32,327 nucleotides of DNA, taken from contig NZ_JALEGS010000072.1 of NCBI RefSeq assembly GCF_022763345.1, positions 1 to 32,327 of the forward strand. Reading direction: 5' to 3'. The notes under the pieces are model-generated. The model saw only the letters and a program-made list of their open reading frames with translations, had not been told where the DNA came from and searched no databases. Below are positions 22,942 through 29,782 of this stretch, one piece after another. Numbering within the stretch: the first letter of the stretch is position 1; each line of letters opens with the position of its first letter. This DNA comes from Phaeodactylibacter sp. (GTDB taxonomy: Bacteria; Bacteroidota; Bacteroidia; Chitinophagales; Saprospiraceae). The position numbers were made by a program, and so were the translations under genes.

Positions 22942-23739
22942 ATGGACCTATCTAACATCTGCCGGCAAGCCGTACTACTTGCGGAGCAAACCGCCCGTTT
23001 CCTTCGCCAGGAACTAGGCAATGTCAGCACCAGCCAAATCGAAGAAAAAGCGCTCAACAGCCTGGTTTCCTACGTCGATAAAACTGCTGAAGCCCAGCTG
23101 GTGGAGGGCCTGCAAGCCATCACCCCCGGGTGTAGTTTTCTGACCGAAGAAGACACTGTGGAAAACACGGAGGGGGATTTACGATGGATTGTAGACCCGC
23201 TGGACGGCACTACCAATTTCCTTTTTCAGCTGCCGGTCTTCTCTATTAGCCTGGGGCTGGAAGTGGAAGGGGCACTTGTGCTCGGCATCGTTTATGAAGT
23301 CAACCAAAGTGAAGCATTCTATGCCTGGAAAGACGGCGGGGCCTACCTCAACGGGCGCTCTATCCGGGTGAGTCAGCGGCCAAGCCTGCCGGAGTCGCTT
23401 CTGGCTACCGGCTTCCCCTACTACGATTATGATCAGACACAAGCCTACCTGAAGGCTCTGGAGCACTTCATGCAGCACACCCGGGGCATCCGCCGGTTTG
23501 GCTCGGCTGCAGTCGACCTGGCTTATGTAGCCTGCGGCCGTTTCGATGGCTTTTTTGAATACAGCCTGCAGCCCTACGATGTAGCTGGCGGCGCCCTGAT
23601 CGTACAGGAAGCCGGTGGGATAGTGACTGATTTCCAAGGCGGGAGCAACTGGTTGCATGGAGGAGAAATGCTCGCTTCCAATGCGCTTATTGCTACCGAT
23701 TTCCTAAGCGTGGTAAGAACAGCTTTTAAGACTCAATAG
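22942..23739 (+). CDS. Inositol monophosphatase family protein
   Basis: A 265-residue Mg-dependent phosphatase of the SuhB/CysQ type. The metal site is complete: E70 in FLTEED, D85 and D88 in WIVDPLDGTTNF (82-93), and D213 in PYDVAGGALIVQEAGG. Substrate cannot be read from sequence; inositol-1-phosphate, PAP or sugar phosphates are possible in this family. It follows hpt with a 2-bp gap and is probably co-transcribed. The gap to paaA has a separate promoter and operator. Confidence 0.9.
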   Translation: MDLSNICRQAVLLAEQTARFLRQELGNVSTSQIEEKALNSLVSYVDKTAEAQLVEGLQAITPGCSFLTEEDTVENTEGDLRWIVDPLDGTTNFLFQLPVFSISLGLEVEGALVLGIVYEVNQSEAFYAWKDGGAYLNGRSIRVSQRPSLPESLLATGFPYYDYDQTQAYLKALEHFMQHTRGIRRFGSAAVDLAYVACGRFDGFFEYSLQPYDVAGGALIVQEAGGIVTDFQGGSNWLHGGEMLASNALIATDFLSVVRTAFKTQ

Positions 23740-23783
23740 GACTGATAGACAGAGGTTTACAGAAACCCATGCTTTATGCGAAC

Positions 23784-23807
23784 AAAAACGAACAAACGTT
23801 CGTTTTT
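23784..23807. promoter_or_regulatory. TetR-type operator upstream of paaABC
   Basis: AAAAACGAAC and GTTCGTTTTT are perfect 10-bp inverted arms with a 4-base centre (AAAC). The core CGAACAAACGTTCG fits the Thermus PaaR consensus CNAACGNNCGTTNG at 9 of 10 fixed positions. The palindrome lies where the -33 element of the paaA promoter should be (its -7 box is at 23823), so a bound repressor would block transcription. A PaaR-like TetR regulator that responds to phenylacetyl-CoA is expected elsewhere in the genome. No such gene is in the window. Confidence 0.65.
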
Positions 23808-23822
23808 ATAGTGCTAAGTTAT

Positions 23823-23830
23823 TATATTTG
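23823..23830 (+). promoter_or_regulatory. -7 box of the paaABC promoter
   Basis: TATATTTG, an exact TAnnTTTG match, 46 bases before the paaA ATG. A T-rich stretch (GTTTTTA) about 17 bases upstream serves as a weak -33 and overlaps the palindrome at 23784-23807. Confidence 0.5.
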
Positions 23831-23876
23831 CATATCGCAAAGGCTATTTTGCCGTCTGATATAACCTTGTGACGAC

Positions 23877-24848
23877 ATGACAGCGCCAACAGACTACGCA
23901 CACCTCGAAGATCAATTCCAGGCACGTATTGATGCCGAAGAAAAAATAGAGCCTAAAGACTGGATGCCGGACAAGTATCGTAAGACGCTGATCCGGCAAA
24001 TCTCACAGCACGCCCACTCCGAAATAGTCGGGATGCTGCCCGAAGGCAACTGGGTAACCCGCGCCCCTTCCCTGCGCCGAAAAGTTGCGCTTTTGGCGAA
24101 GGTACAGGATGAAGCGGGGCATGGCTTGTACCTCTACGGTGCTGCCGAGACCCTGGGTGCAGAGCGGGATGACCTCCTTGATGAGCTCCACTCCGGCAAC
24201 GCCAAGTACAGCAGCATTTTCAACTACCCTACTCTAAGCTGGGCGGATATCGGTGCGATTGGCTGGCTGGTAGACGGTGCTGCCATTATGAATCAGGTGC
24301 CCCTATGCCGCTGTTCTTACGGGCCGTATGCCCGAGCAATGGTCCGGGTCTGCAAGGAAGAGAGTTTTCACCAACGTCAAGGTTATGAAATCATGCTGAC
24401 CCTTGCCCGGGGCACTGAAGCGCAGAAAAAGATGGCACAAGATGCCCTTAACCGATGGTGGTGGCCTTCCTTGATGATGTTTGGCCCCAACGATGCGGAG
24501 TCTAAGCACACCGCTCAATCGATGGCTTGGAAAATCAAGCGCTTCACCAATGATGAACTCCGGCAGCGCTTTGTGGATATCACAGCGCCACAGGCAGAAT
24601 TCCTCGGTTTGACAATACCGGATGAGCACTTGAAATACAATGAAGAAACGGGTCACTACGATTTCGGCCCCATCAACTGGGACGAATTCTGGCAGGTCGT
24701 CAGCGGTGAGGGCCCCTGCAACCGTCAACGCCTGAAAGCACGCCGCCGGGCCCACGAAGAAGGGCAATGGGTGCGCGATGCCGCTCTGGCACATGCTGAA
24801 AAACGCCGACAGCGCCAAGCTGCCAAAAACAATCAAAAAGTAGCCTAA
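23877..24848 (+). CDS. paaA: Phenylacetyl-CoA 1,2-epoxidase subunit PaaA (catalytic)
   Basis: A 323-residue diiron subunit that adds one oxygen atom across the aromatic ring of phenylacetyl-CoA, the first committed step of aerobic phenylacetate breakdown. Ligand motifs are DEAGH (78-82) and EESFH (161-165), each an ExxH, with E49 in HSEIVGMLPEG as a further ligand. The N-terminus (FQARIDAEEKIEPKDWMPDKYRKTLIRQ) and WWWPSLMMFGP are strongly family-like. Length matches E. coli PaaA (309) with a small C-terminal basic tail. It is 3 bp before paaB. The complex also needs PaaC (present) and a reductase, PaaE (not in the window). Confidence 0.96.
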   Translation: MTAPTDYAHLEDQFQARIDAEEKIEPKDWMPDKYRKTLIRQISQHAHSEIVGMLPEGNWVTRAPSLRRKVALLAKVQDEAGHGLYLYGAAETLGAERDDLLDELHSGNAKYSSIFNYPTLSWADIGAIGWLVDGAAIMNQVPLCRCSYGPYARAMVRVCKEESFHQRQGYEIMLTLARGTEAQKKMAQDALNRWWWPSLMMFGPNDAESKHTAQSMAWKIKRFTNDELRQRFVDITAPQAEFLGLTIPDEHLKYNEETGHYDFGPINWDEFWQVVSGEGPCNRQRLKARRRAHEEGQWVRDAALAHAEKRRQRQAAKNNQKVA

Positions 24849-24851
24849 CCC

Positions 24852-25142
24852 ATGAGCGAAAAGAAAAACTGGCCCCTGTGGGAAATCTTTATCCGCAGCA
24901 AAAATGGCCTAAACCATAAGCACGTAGGCAGCCTCCACGCTGCTGATGCTAAAATGGCGATTGAAAATGCCCGCGATGTTTATACCCGCCGCATGGAAGG
25001 TGTGAGTATTTGGGTGGTGGAATCCGAACATATCACGGCCTCAAGCCCTAACCAAAGCGAATCTCTATTCGACCCGGCCAATGATAAGGTGTACCGCCAT
25101 CCAACCTTCTACAATCTTCCGGACGAAGTGAAACATATGTAA
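24852..25142 (+). CDS. paaB: Phenylacetyl-CoA epoxidase subunit PaaB
   Basis: A 96-residue small subunit of the phenylacetyl-CoA epoxidase complex, needed for assembly and activity but without metal ligands. WPLWEIFIRSKNGLNHKHVGSLHA at the N-terminus and the central block DAKMAIENARDVYTRRMEGVSIWVV are characteristic. Length is the same as E. coli PaaB (95). It follows paaA by 3 bp. A 75-bp gap with a hairpin then separates it from paaC, unlike the usual tight paaBC junction. Confidence 0.95.
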   Translation: MSEKKNWPLWEIFIRSKNGLNHKHVGSLHAADAKMAIENARDVYTRRMEGVSIWVVESEHITASSPNQSESLFDPANDKVYRHPTFYNLPDEVKHM

Positions 25143-25151
25143 GTGCTTTGT

Positions 25152-25181
25152 CAGCCCGGAGCTCCTTCCGGGCTGCCTTTT
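25152..25181 (+). terminator. Attenuator-like hairpin between paaB and paaC
   Basis: CAGCCCGGA (25152-25160) and TCCGGGCTG (25167-25175) form a perfect 9-bp GC-rich stem with a 6-base loop, followed by CCTTTTCC. The T run is weak, so it may stop only some transcripts or protect the 3' end of paaAB mRNA. It lies inside the operon, 10 bases after the paaB stop. Confidence 0.5.
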
Positions 25182-25217
25182 CCTCCTTTCATTCTGTAAG
25201 CCTCAGAACGTTTGATC

Positions 25218-25979
25218 ATGACATTAGCCGACGCCAAATACCAATACCTGCTCCGCATGGGCGATAATGCCCTCATCCTTGGCCACCGCCTTTCGGAATG
25301 GTGCGGACATGGTCCTATTCTCGAACAGGACATCGCAATGACCAACATCGCCCTTGATCAGGTGGGGCAGGCACGCAGCTTGTTGCAGTATGCCGCTCAG
25401 CTTGAGGGCAAAGGGCGTACGGAAGACGATTTGGCTTACAAGCGGGACGTCATGGAATACCGGAATGTGCTCCTGGTAGAACAGCCCAATGAAGACTTTG
25501 CCTACACCATCGTACGGCAGTTCCTATTTGATGCCTTTAACTTTCTCCTCCATAAAAGCCTCGTCAACAGCAATGACGAACACCTCAAAGCTATAGCTGA
25601 AAAGTCACTAAAGGAAATCACCTACCACCTTCGGTACAGCTCCGAGTGGGTGATCCGCCTGGGCGACGGCACAGCTGAGAGCCACCAAAAAATACAGACA
25701 GCTCTGGATGCTCTTTTCATCTACACCGGTGAGCTCCTCACCCCGGATGCCGTGGATCAGACGATCTTCGAGGCTGGAATTGGGCCGGACCTTACCGCGC
25801 TTCAGGCAGCCTATCAAGGCAAAATAGACGAAATCCTGCAGCAAGCCACCCTCCAAAAGCCGGAAGTCAAATACATGCAAAGCGGTGGCAAGGATGGCCG
25901 TATGCATACGGAATACCTGGGCTATATTTTGGCTGAGCTGCAATTCGTGCAGCGCGCCTACCCCAACATGGAATGGTAG
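25218..25979 (+). CDS. paaC: Phenylacetyl-CoA epoxidase subunit PaaC
   Basis: A 253-residue structural partner of PaaA, with the same ferritin-like fold but no working diiron site. YQYLLRMGDNALILGHRLSEWCGHGPILEQDIAMTNIALDQVGQARSLL is the typical N-terminus, and RYSSEWVIRLGDGTAESH (138-155) and GRMHTEYLGYILAELQFVQRAYP the typical C-terminus. I use the ATG at 25218; an in-frame TTG lies 6 bases upstream. It ends the operon here: paaD and paaE do not follow, which is unusual compared with paaABCDE clusters. Confidence 0.95.
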   Translation: MTLADAKYQYLLRMGDNALILGHRLSEWCGHGPILEQDIAMTNIALDQVGQARSLLQYAAQLEGKGRTEDDLAYKRDVMEYRNVLLVEQPNEDFAYTIVRQFLFDAFNFLLHKSLVNSNDEHLKAIAEKSLKEITYHLRYSSEWVIRLGDGTAESHQKIQTALDALFIYTGELLTPDAVDQTIFEAGIGPDLTALQAAYQGKIDEILQQATLQKPEVKYMQSGGKDGRMHTEYLGYILAELQFVQRAYPNMEW

Positions 25980-25986
25980 AAAAGGA

Positions 25987-26028
25987 GGGTATTGAGCGAT
26001 TGAAGTGCCCAATACCCACTTATTTTTA
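25987..26028. terminator. Terminator between paaC and the convergent aldo/keto reductase gene
   Basis: GGGTATTG (25987-25994) and CAATACCC (26010-26017) form an 8-bp stem, followed on the plus strand by ACTTATTTTTAT. It lies 7 bases after the paaC stop. On the minus strand the stem is followed by TCCTTTTCT, so it may also serve the reductase gene, whose stop overlaps the plus-side T run. Confidence 0.6.
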
Positions 26029-27066
26029 TGGTGCAGGGTTAGGAATCGCCTCGTGCACGGCTTCTATCTCGTTCAGTACATCCTGACTGAGCGTGACATC
26101 AATACTACTGATATTTTCCCGCAGTTGTTCCATCGTGGTCGCTCCGATGATGTTCGCCGTTGTGAAGGGCTGCTGATTGACGAAGGCGAGGGACATTTGC
26201 GCCATATTGAGCCCGTAGTTTTCGGCTATGGAAAGGTAACGGGTAGTCGCTTCCTGGCAATTCTGACTATTGTACCGGGAAAGCTGCTTGAACTTATTAA
26301 TGCGGTCGCGCGGCTGATCCTGTTTACGGTGGTACTTGCCCGACAGCAGCCCGAAAGCCATAGGCGAGTAGGCAAGCAGCCCGGTTTGTTCGCGCATAGC
26401 TACCTCTGAAAGCCCGACTTCGAATGTCCGGTTGAGTAAGCTGTAGGGGTTCTGAATACTAACCATGCGCGGCAGGTTATGCACTTCTGCCAGATGATGA
26501 TAGCGCATGAGGCCCCAGGGCGTTTCGTTAGATACTCCGTAGTGCCGGATCTTCCCCTCTTCCTTTAATTCATTCAGGGTTTGCAACACTTGTGGCAAAT
26601 TGTCCTCCCATCCTTCATCGGGGTTGTGCTTATAGCCGCGCTTGCCGAAACAATTGGTATTGCGCTCCGGCCAGTGCAGCTGGTACAAGTCGACGTAGTC
26701 GGTCTGCAGGCGGTTCAGGCTGCCCTCGATAGCGGTACGGATTTGCTCCGGCGTGAAGCGCAGTGGGTTGCGGATGTGCTTTAGCCCGGTGGAAGGGCCC
26801 GTCACCTTGGTGGCTATGATGACGTCATCGCGCCTGCCCCTGCCTTTGAGCCAGGTGCCGATGATGCGTTCAGTGCTGCCCTGCGTTTCCGGGCGGCCCG
26901 GCACGCTGTACATTTCAGCGGTGTCTATAAAATTGACCCCCTGCTCAACGGCGTAACTGAGTTGCTCGTGCCCTTCTGCTTCGGTATTCTGCTCGCCAAA
27001 AGTCATAGTGCCCAGGCAAATTTTGCTCACCTTAAGGCCGGTGCGGCCAAGTTCTGAATATTTCAT
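26026..27066 (-). CDS. tas: Aldo/keto reductase, Tas-like
   Basis: A 346-residue NAD(P)H-dependent aldo/keto reductase very close to E. coli Tas by memory comparison: LGTMTFGEQNTEAEGHEQL, IDTAEMYSVPGRPETQG, LYQLHWPERNTNCFGKRGY, VSIQNPYSLLNRTFEVGL and a similar end (LNEIEAVHEAIPNPAP). The catalytic tetrad is D48, Y53, K87 and H131. Natural substrate is unknown; in E. coli the gene was found as a suppressor of a tyrosine-auxotrophic mutation under starvation. It is monocistronic on the minus strand between paaC and the sigma-factor pair. Confidence 0.9.
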   Translation of the reverse strand: MKYSELGRTGLKVSKICLGTMTFGEQNTEAEGHEQLSYAVEQGVNFIDTAEMYSVPGRPETQGSTERIIGTWLKGRGRRDDVIIATKVTGPSTGLKHIRNPLRFTPEQIRTAIEGSLNRLQTDYVDLYQLHWPERNTNCFGKRGYKHNPDEGWEDNLPQVLQTLNELKEEGKIRHYGVSNETPWGLMRYHHLAEVHNLPRMVSIQNPYSLLNRTFEVGLSEVAMREQTGLLAYSPMAFGLLSGKYHRKQDQPRDRINKFKQLSRYNSQNCQEATTRYLSIAENYGLNMAQMSLAFVNQQPFTTANIIGATTMEQLRENISSIDVTLSQDVLNEIEAVHEAIPNPAP

Positions 27067-27116
27067 TGATGTGTTATCAGTTTGAAAGCGAATTTAGGAA
27101 AGTTATATAACAGCAA

Positions 27117-27161
27117 CAGCGCTGGCTTCAGTAGTTTGAAACCAACGCTGCGATTTTTTTT
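27117..27161. terminator. Hairpin between the barrel protein gene and tas
   Basis: CAGCGCTGGCTTC (27117-27129) and GAAACCAACGCTG (27138-27150) pair; on the minus strand all 13 positions pair with two G-U pairs, on the plus strand two are mismatches. A run of eight T (27154-27161) follows on the plus strand, while the minus side has only TTGCTGTTAT. It most likely ends the minus-strand gene at 27181, with weaker use in the other direction. Confidence 0.5.
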
Positions 27162-27180
27162 AGTCTCTTGTAAGTGATAT

Positions 27181-28575
27181 CTACAAGTGTTTCCGAATGC
27201 CCATAAACACACCCGCATTCATATGGCGCTGCTGTACAGCGAACTGATCTTGCGTAACTGAATTCGGGAACATCTTGAAGTGCGGTTCAATCAGTAATTC
27301 CAAGCCTGACTTCGTAGCATAGGTCAGGGCAACGCTACCATAGTAGCCTACGCCAGCCTGCCGCTTGAATACACTAACTGTATTGGGGTCTTCCGGGTTA
27401 AGCGGCGTGGGTGTGAGCGTCTCTGGTGAAAGGAAGTCGCCACTTTGGCGGAAGAGCAGGTTGAGGTATGCACCGCCGTTAACCGACAGCCCAAACTTGC
27501 CCATATCCATTTCGTAGCCTACAATAAATGGGATATCAAGCATACGGTAGGTATTGCGGCTCACTTTGTAGCGCTCGCCCACGGTCACGATTGTATCATA
27601 CCCAATGATATTTCCCTGATTGTCGCGGACCGGCTCGGTGATTTCCCGGCGTTCCGTACCATTAAAGTAGGTGAATTTTTCGTTGACCTGAGAGTAGTTG
27701 ATCCCGGTGCGGAAAGCCAGACCGTTTGCTGCTTCGAGGGAGAGGCGTACCCCACCGCTGTAGGCAAAGACGAAAGACTCCGTTTCCCGCCGGCTCTTGG
27801 CATAGTCTTCGAAGTTGGCATTGCGGGCTTCGAGGTCACTAAAAGCCAGGTCAGGCGATACCATCAGGTCGACGTATATCCCCCAATTGCCTTTGCCAAA
27901 CTGTGCACACTTTGGCTCCGGATTAAATAGCGCAGGCAACACCGCCTTCTGCTCCCGCTCGTATACGGCAGCGATGCCGGGCAGTGCCGCTTCACGCGCA
28001 GGCTTTGGCAGGACCGATGCAGGAACGGCAAGGGTGGTCTGTTCCGCTGTGGCTAGCGGGTTGGCTTCCGTTTTAGAATAATCCAATACGGCAGAAGCCA
28101 ACTGCTGAGTGGATTGTTGAGTAGCGATGGCTGCCGATTGGGCAACAGTAGCCTTAGGCACTGCTATGACGGACGGCTCATCAGAAGTGTTGAGTGTGGA
28201 TTGCGGGCTGCGCGCCGCAGAGCGTGAGGTGTTTGCGAAAGCAGTGCTTTCAATTTCTTTGTGTTGTTCAATCGTTTTTGTAACAGAAGGTGTAGCCGCT
28301 GCCCGGAGGGCGATCTGCGGTTGATGTGGTGTTGCGAGAACAGGAAAAGCAGTGAGTGTGGGCTGCTGATTGTTCCAAAGCAACAGAGCTACCCCTGCGG
28401 CGGCCATAGAGGCCAGCACAGTTGCGAACGGTCTGTAATGCCGGATCTGATTTAGGAAACGGTGCTTCCAATTGCGTTTTTGGTCTATTTGCGCCCAAAG
28501 ATGCATTGGCGTTTCGGTGGTCAGGCCCTGCAATCTGTCCCGAAACGCATCATCCAGGGGATGTTGTCGGTTCAT
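27181..28575 (-). CDS. Membrane-anchored protein with anti-sigma-like N-terminus and outer-membrane barrel-like C-terminus
   Basis: A 464-residue protein whose start overlaps the sigma-factor stop (ATGA). The N-terminal 30 residues (DDAFRDRLQGLTTETPMHLWAQIDQK) look like the short cytosolic segment seen in Bacteroidota partners of ECF sigma factors. One membrane helix follows at about 50-67 (FATVLASMAAAGVALLLW), then a Ser/Thr/Ala/Gln-rich linker of about 150 residues, then a beta-rich domain (230-464) with WGIYVDLMVSPDLAF, GLAFRTGINYSQVNEKF and GYYGSVALTYATKSGLELLIEPHFKMFP, which resembles PorT/OmpA-like barrels. An inner-membrane helix joined to a barrel domain is odd and typical of this group. 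It may hold the sigma factor and sense the cell envelope; that is inference. Confidence 0.75.
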   Translation of the reverse strand: MNRQHPLDDAFRDRLQGLTTETPMHLWAQIDQKRNWKHRFLNQIRHYRPFATVLASMAAAGVALLLWNNQQPTLTAFPVLATPHQPQIALRAAATPSVTKTIEQHKEIESTAFANTSRSAARSPQSTLNTSDEPSVIAVPKATVAQSAAIATQQSTQQLASAVLDYSKTEANPLATAEQTTLAVPASVLPKPAREAALPGIAAVYEREQKAVLPALFNPEPKCAQFGKGNWGIYVDLMVSPDLAFSDLEARNANFEDYAKSRRETESFVFAYSGGVRLSLEAANGLAFRTGINYSQVNEKFTYFNGTERREITEPVRDNQGNIIGYDTIVTVGERYKVSRNTYRMLDIPFIVGYEMDMGKFGLSVNGGAYLNLLFRQSGDFLSPETLTPTPLNPEDPNTVSVFKRQAGVGYYGSVALTYATKSGLELLIEPHFKMFPNSVTQDQFAVQQRHMNAGVFMGIRKHL

Positions 28576-29108
28576 ACTGCAATTTTTTGAATTTTAACAA
28601 TCATGCCTTGAAGCATTTTTCTGGCCTTGACTAATTGGGATCGTGATGTGCTTTCCTGAATGCCCAGCATCTCGGAGATTTCCTTATGGCTGTACCCCTC
28701 AATAGCGTAGAGGTTGAAGACCACGCGGTACCCTTCCGGTAGCTGATCGATCAGGCGAAGCATTTCTTCTTGTTCTAAGTTTTTGTAGGATTCTGGTTCC
28801 GTTGAGTGTTCGGGCTGGTTTTCCAGACCGATTTGTTCTTGCTGAAAGCTTTTCTTGCTGTAGTTTTTCAGGGCGGTGTTGATGACAATTCGCCGGATCC
28901 AGCCTTCAAAGGAGCCTTTGAATTGGAATTTATGGATATTATCAAAGACCTTTACGAAGGCATCCTGCAGAATATCCTCCGCCTCCATCCGGTGACGGGT
29001 ATACCGCATGCATACCGCTAGCATCTTCCCAGCATAGCGCACAAAAAGCGCTTGCTGACAATGCCGGTCTTCTTTAATACAGCCTTGAACAATCTCTTTT
29101 TCCGTCAC
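28572..29108 (-). CDS. ECF-type RNA polymerase sigma factor
   Basis: A 178-residue sigma-70 family protein with only regions 2 and 4. Region 2 is at about 20-95: ALFVRYAGKMLAVCMRYTRHRMEAEDILQDAFVKVFDNIHKF, with GSFEGWIRRIVINTALKNY after it. Region 4 is at 115-175: LIDQLPEGYRVVFNLYAIEGYSHKEISEMLGIQESTSRSQLVKARKML, a helix-turn-helix for the -35 element. Overlap with the following gene by 4 bp (ATGA) indicates a sigma/membrane-partner pair. The regulon is unknown. The 250-bp gap upstream is shared with paaI, which is divergent. Confidence 0.93.
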   Translation of the reverse strand: MTEKEIVQGCIKEDRHCQQALFVRYAGKMLAVCMRYTRHRMEAEDILQDAFVKVFDNIHKFQFKGSFEGWIRRIVINTALKNYSKKSFQQEQIGLENQPEHSTEPESYKNLEQEEMLRLIDQLPEGYRVVFNLYAIEGYSHKEISEMLGIQESTSRSQLVKARKMLQGMIVKIQKIAV

Positions 29109-29361
29109 AGGAAATTATTGAGCTATACGCCCTACACCACTGCATTCTCCCCTAATGTAGGAACCCATAGTTGTTCAAAATACCCAGGTTAGCGGGAGGT
29201 TAAGCTTGGCGAAACCTATCAATAAGATGGCTCGGTCAGGGGAAACGCTGCCTGGATATTCAAAAAATATAACTCAAGATACAGAATATTATGGTATTAT
29301 GCTGGAACAAATCAATATTTTCCATATGCCTCCGAAACAAGGAGTGGCTTCAGACAAAACA

Positions 29362-29781
29362 ATGACCATGGAAAAGGCAGAACGAATCGTTGATCAGATG
29401 TACAGTAAGGATGCTTTTAGTCAGTGGTTGGGCATTGAAGTAGTAGCGGTAGCAGCAGGCCACTGTGTGCTAAGGATGGAGGTACGGGAAACCATGCTCA
29501 ACGGTTTTGGCATCGCGCACGGTGGGATCAGCTACAGCCTTGCGGATAGCGCGCTGGCTTTTGCCTCCAACTCACAGGGCAGACATGCGCTGAGTATTGA
29601 AACTTCCATTTCACATACAGCTCCCCTAAAGGCAGGAGATATCATTACTGCCACAGCTACGGAAGAACAGTGCAGCCGCCGCATCGGCCTTTACCGGGTG
29701 GAAGTCCGTAAGGCCGATGGGCAATTGGCTGCAATATTTAAAGGTACGGTGTACCGAAAAAGTCAGGACTGGGAGGTGTAG
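29362..29781 (+). CDS. paaI: Hydroxyphenylacetyl-CoA thioesterase PaaI
   Basis: A 139-residue hotdog-fold thioesterase. MLNGFGIAHGGISYSLADSALAFASNSQG carries the catalytic HGG-x-x-x-x-L-A-D pattern and is very close to E. coli PaaI (MLNGHQSCHGGQLFSLADTAFAYACNSQG by memory). It frees CoA from dead-end hydroxylated phenylacetyl-CoA products. The frame is open back to 29206, but I start at 29362 (MTMEKAERIVDQMYS) because this aligns with the family N-terminus; ATG at 29368 is also possible. It is 3.4 kb downstream of paaABC with unrelated genes between, which fits a dispersed phenylacetate locus. Its stop is 1 bp from the stop of the convergent CoA-transferase gene. Confidence 0.92.
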   Translation: MTMEKAERIVDQMYSKDAFSQWLGIEVVAVAAGHCVLRMEVRETMLNGFGIAHGGISYSLADSALAFASNSQGRHALSIETSISHTAPLKAGDIITATATEEQCSRRIGLYRVEVRKADGQLAAIFKGTVYRKSQDWEV

Positions 29782-29782
29782 G

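Noticed and set aside
29206..29361. N-terminal extension of paaI
   Set aside because: The extra 52 residues have no counterpart in PaaI and read as translated intergenic DNA; the family N-terminus begins at MTMEKAERI.
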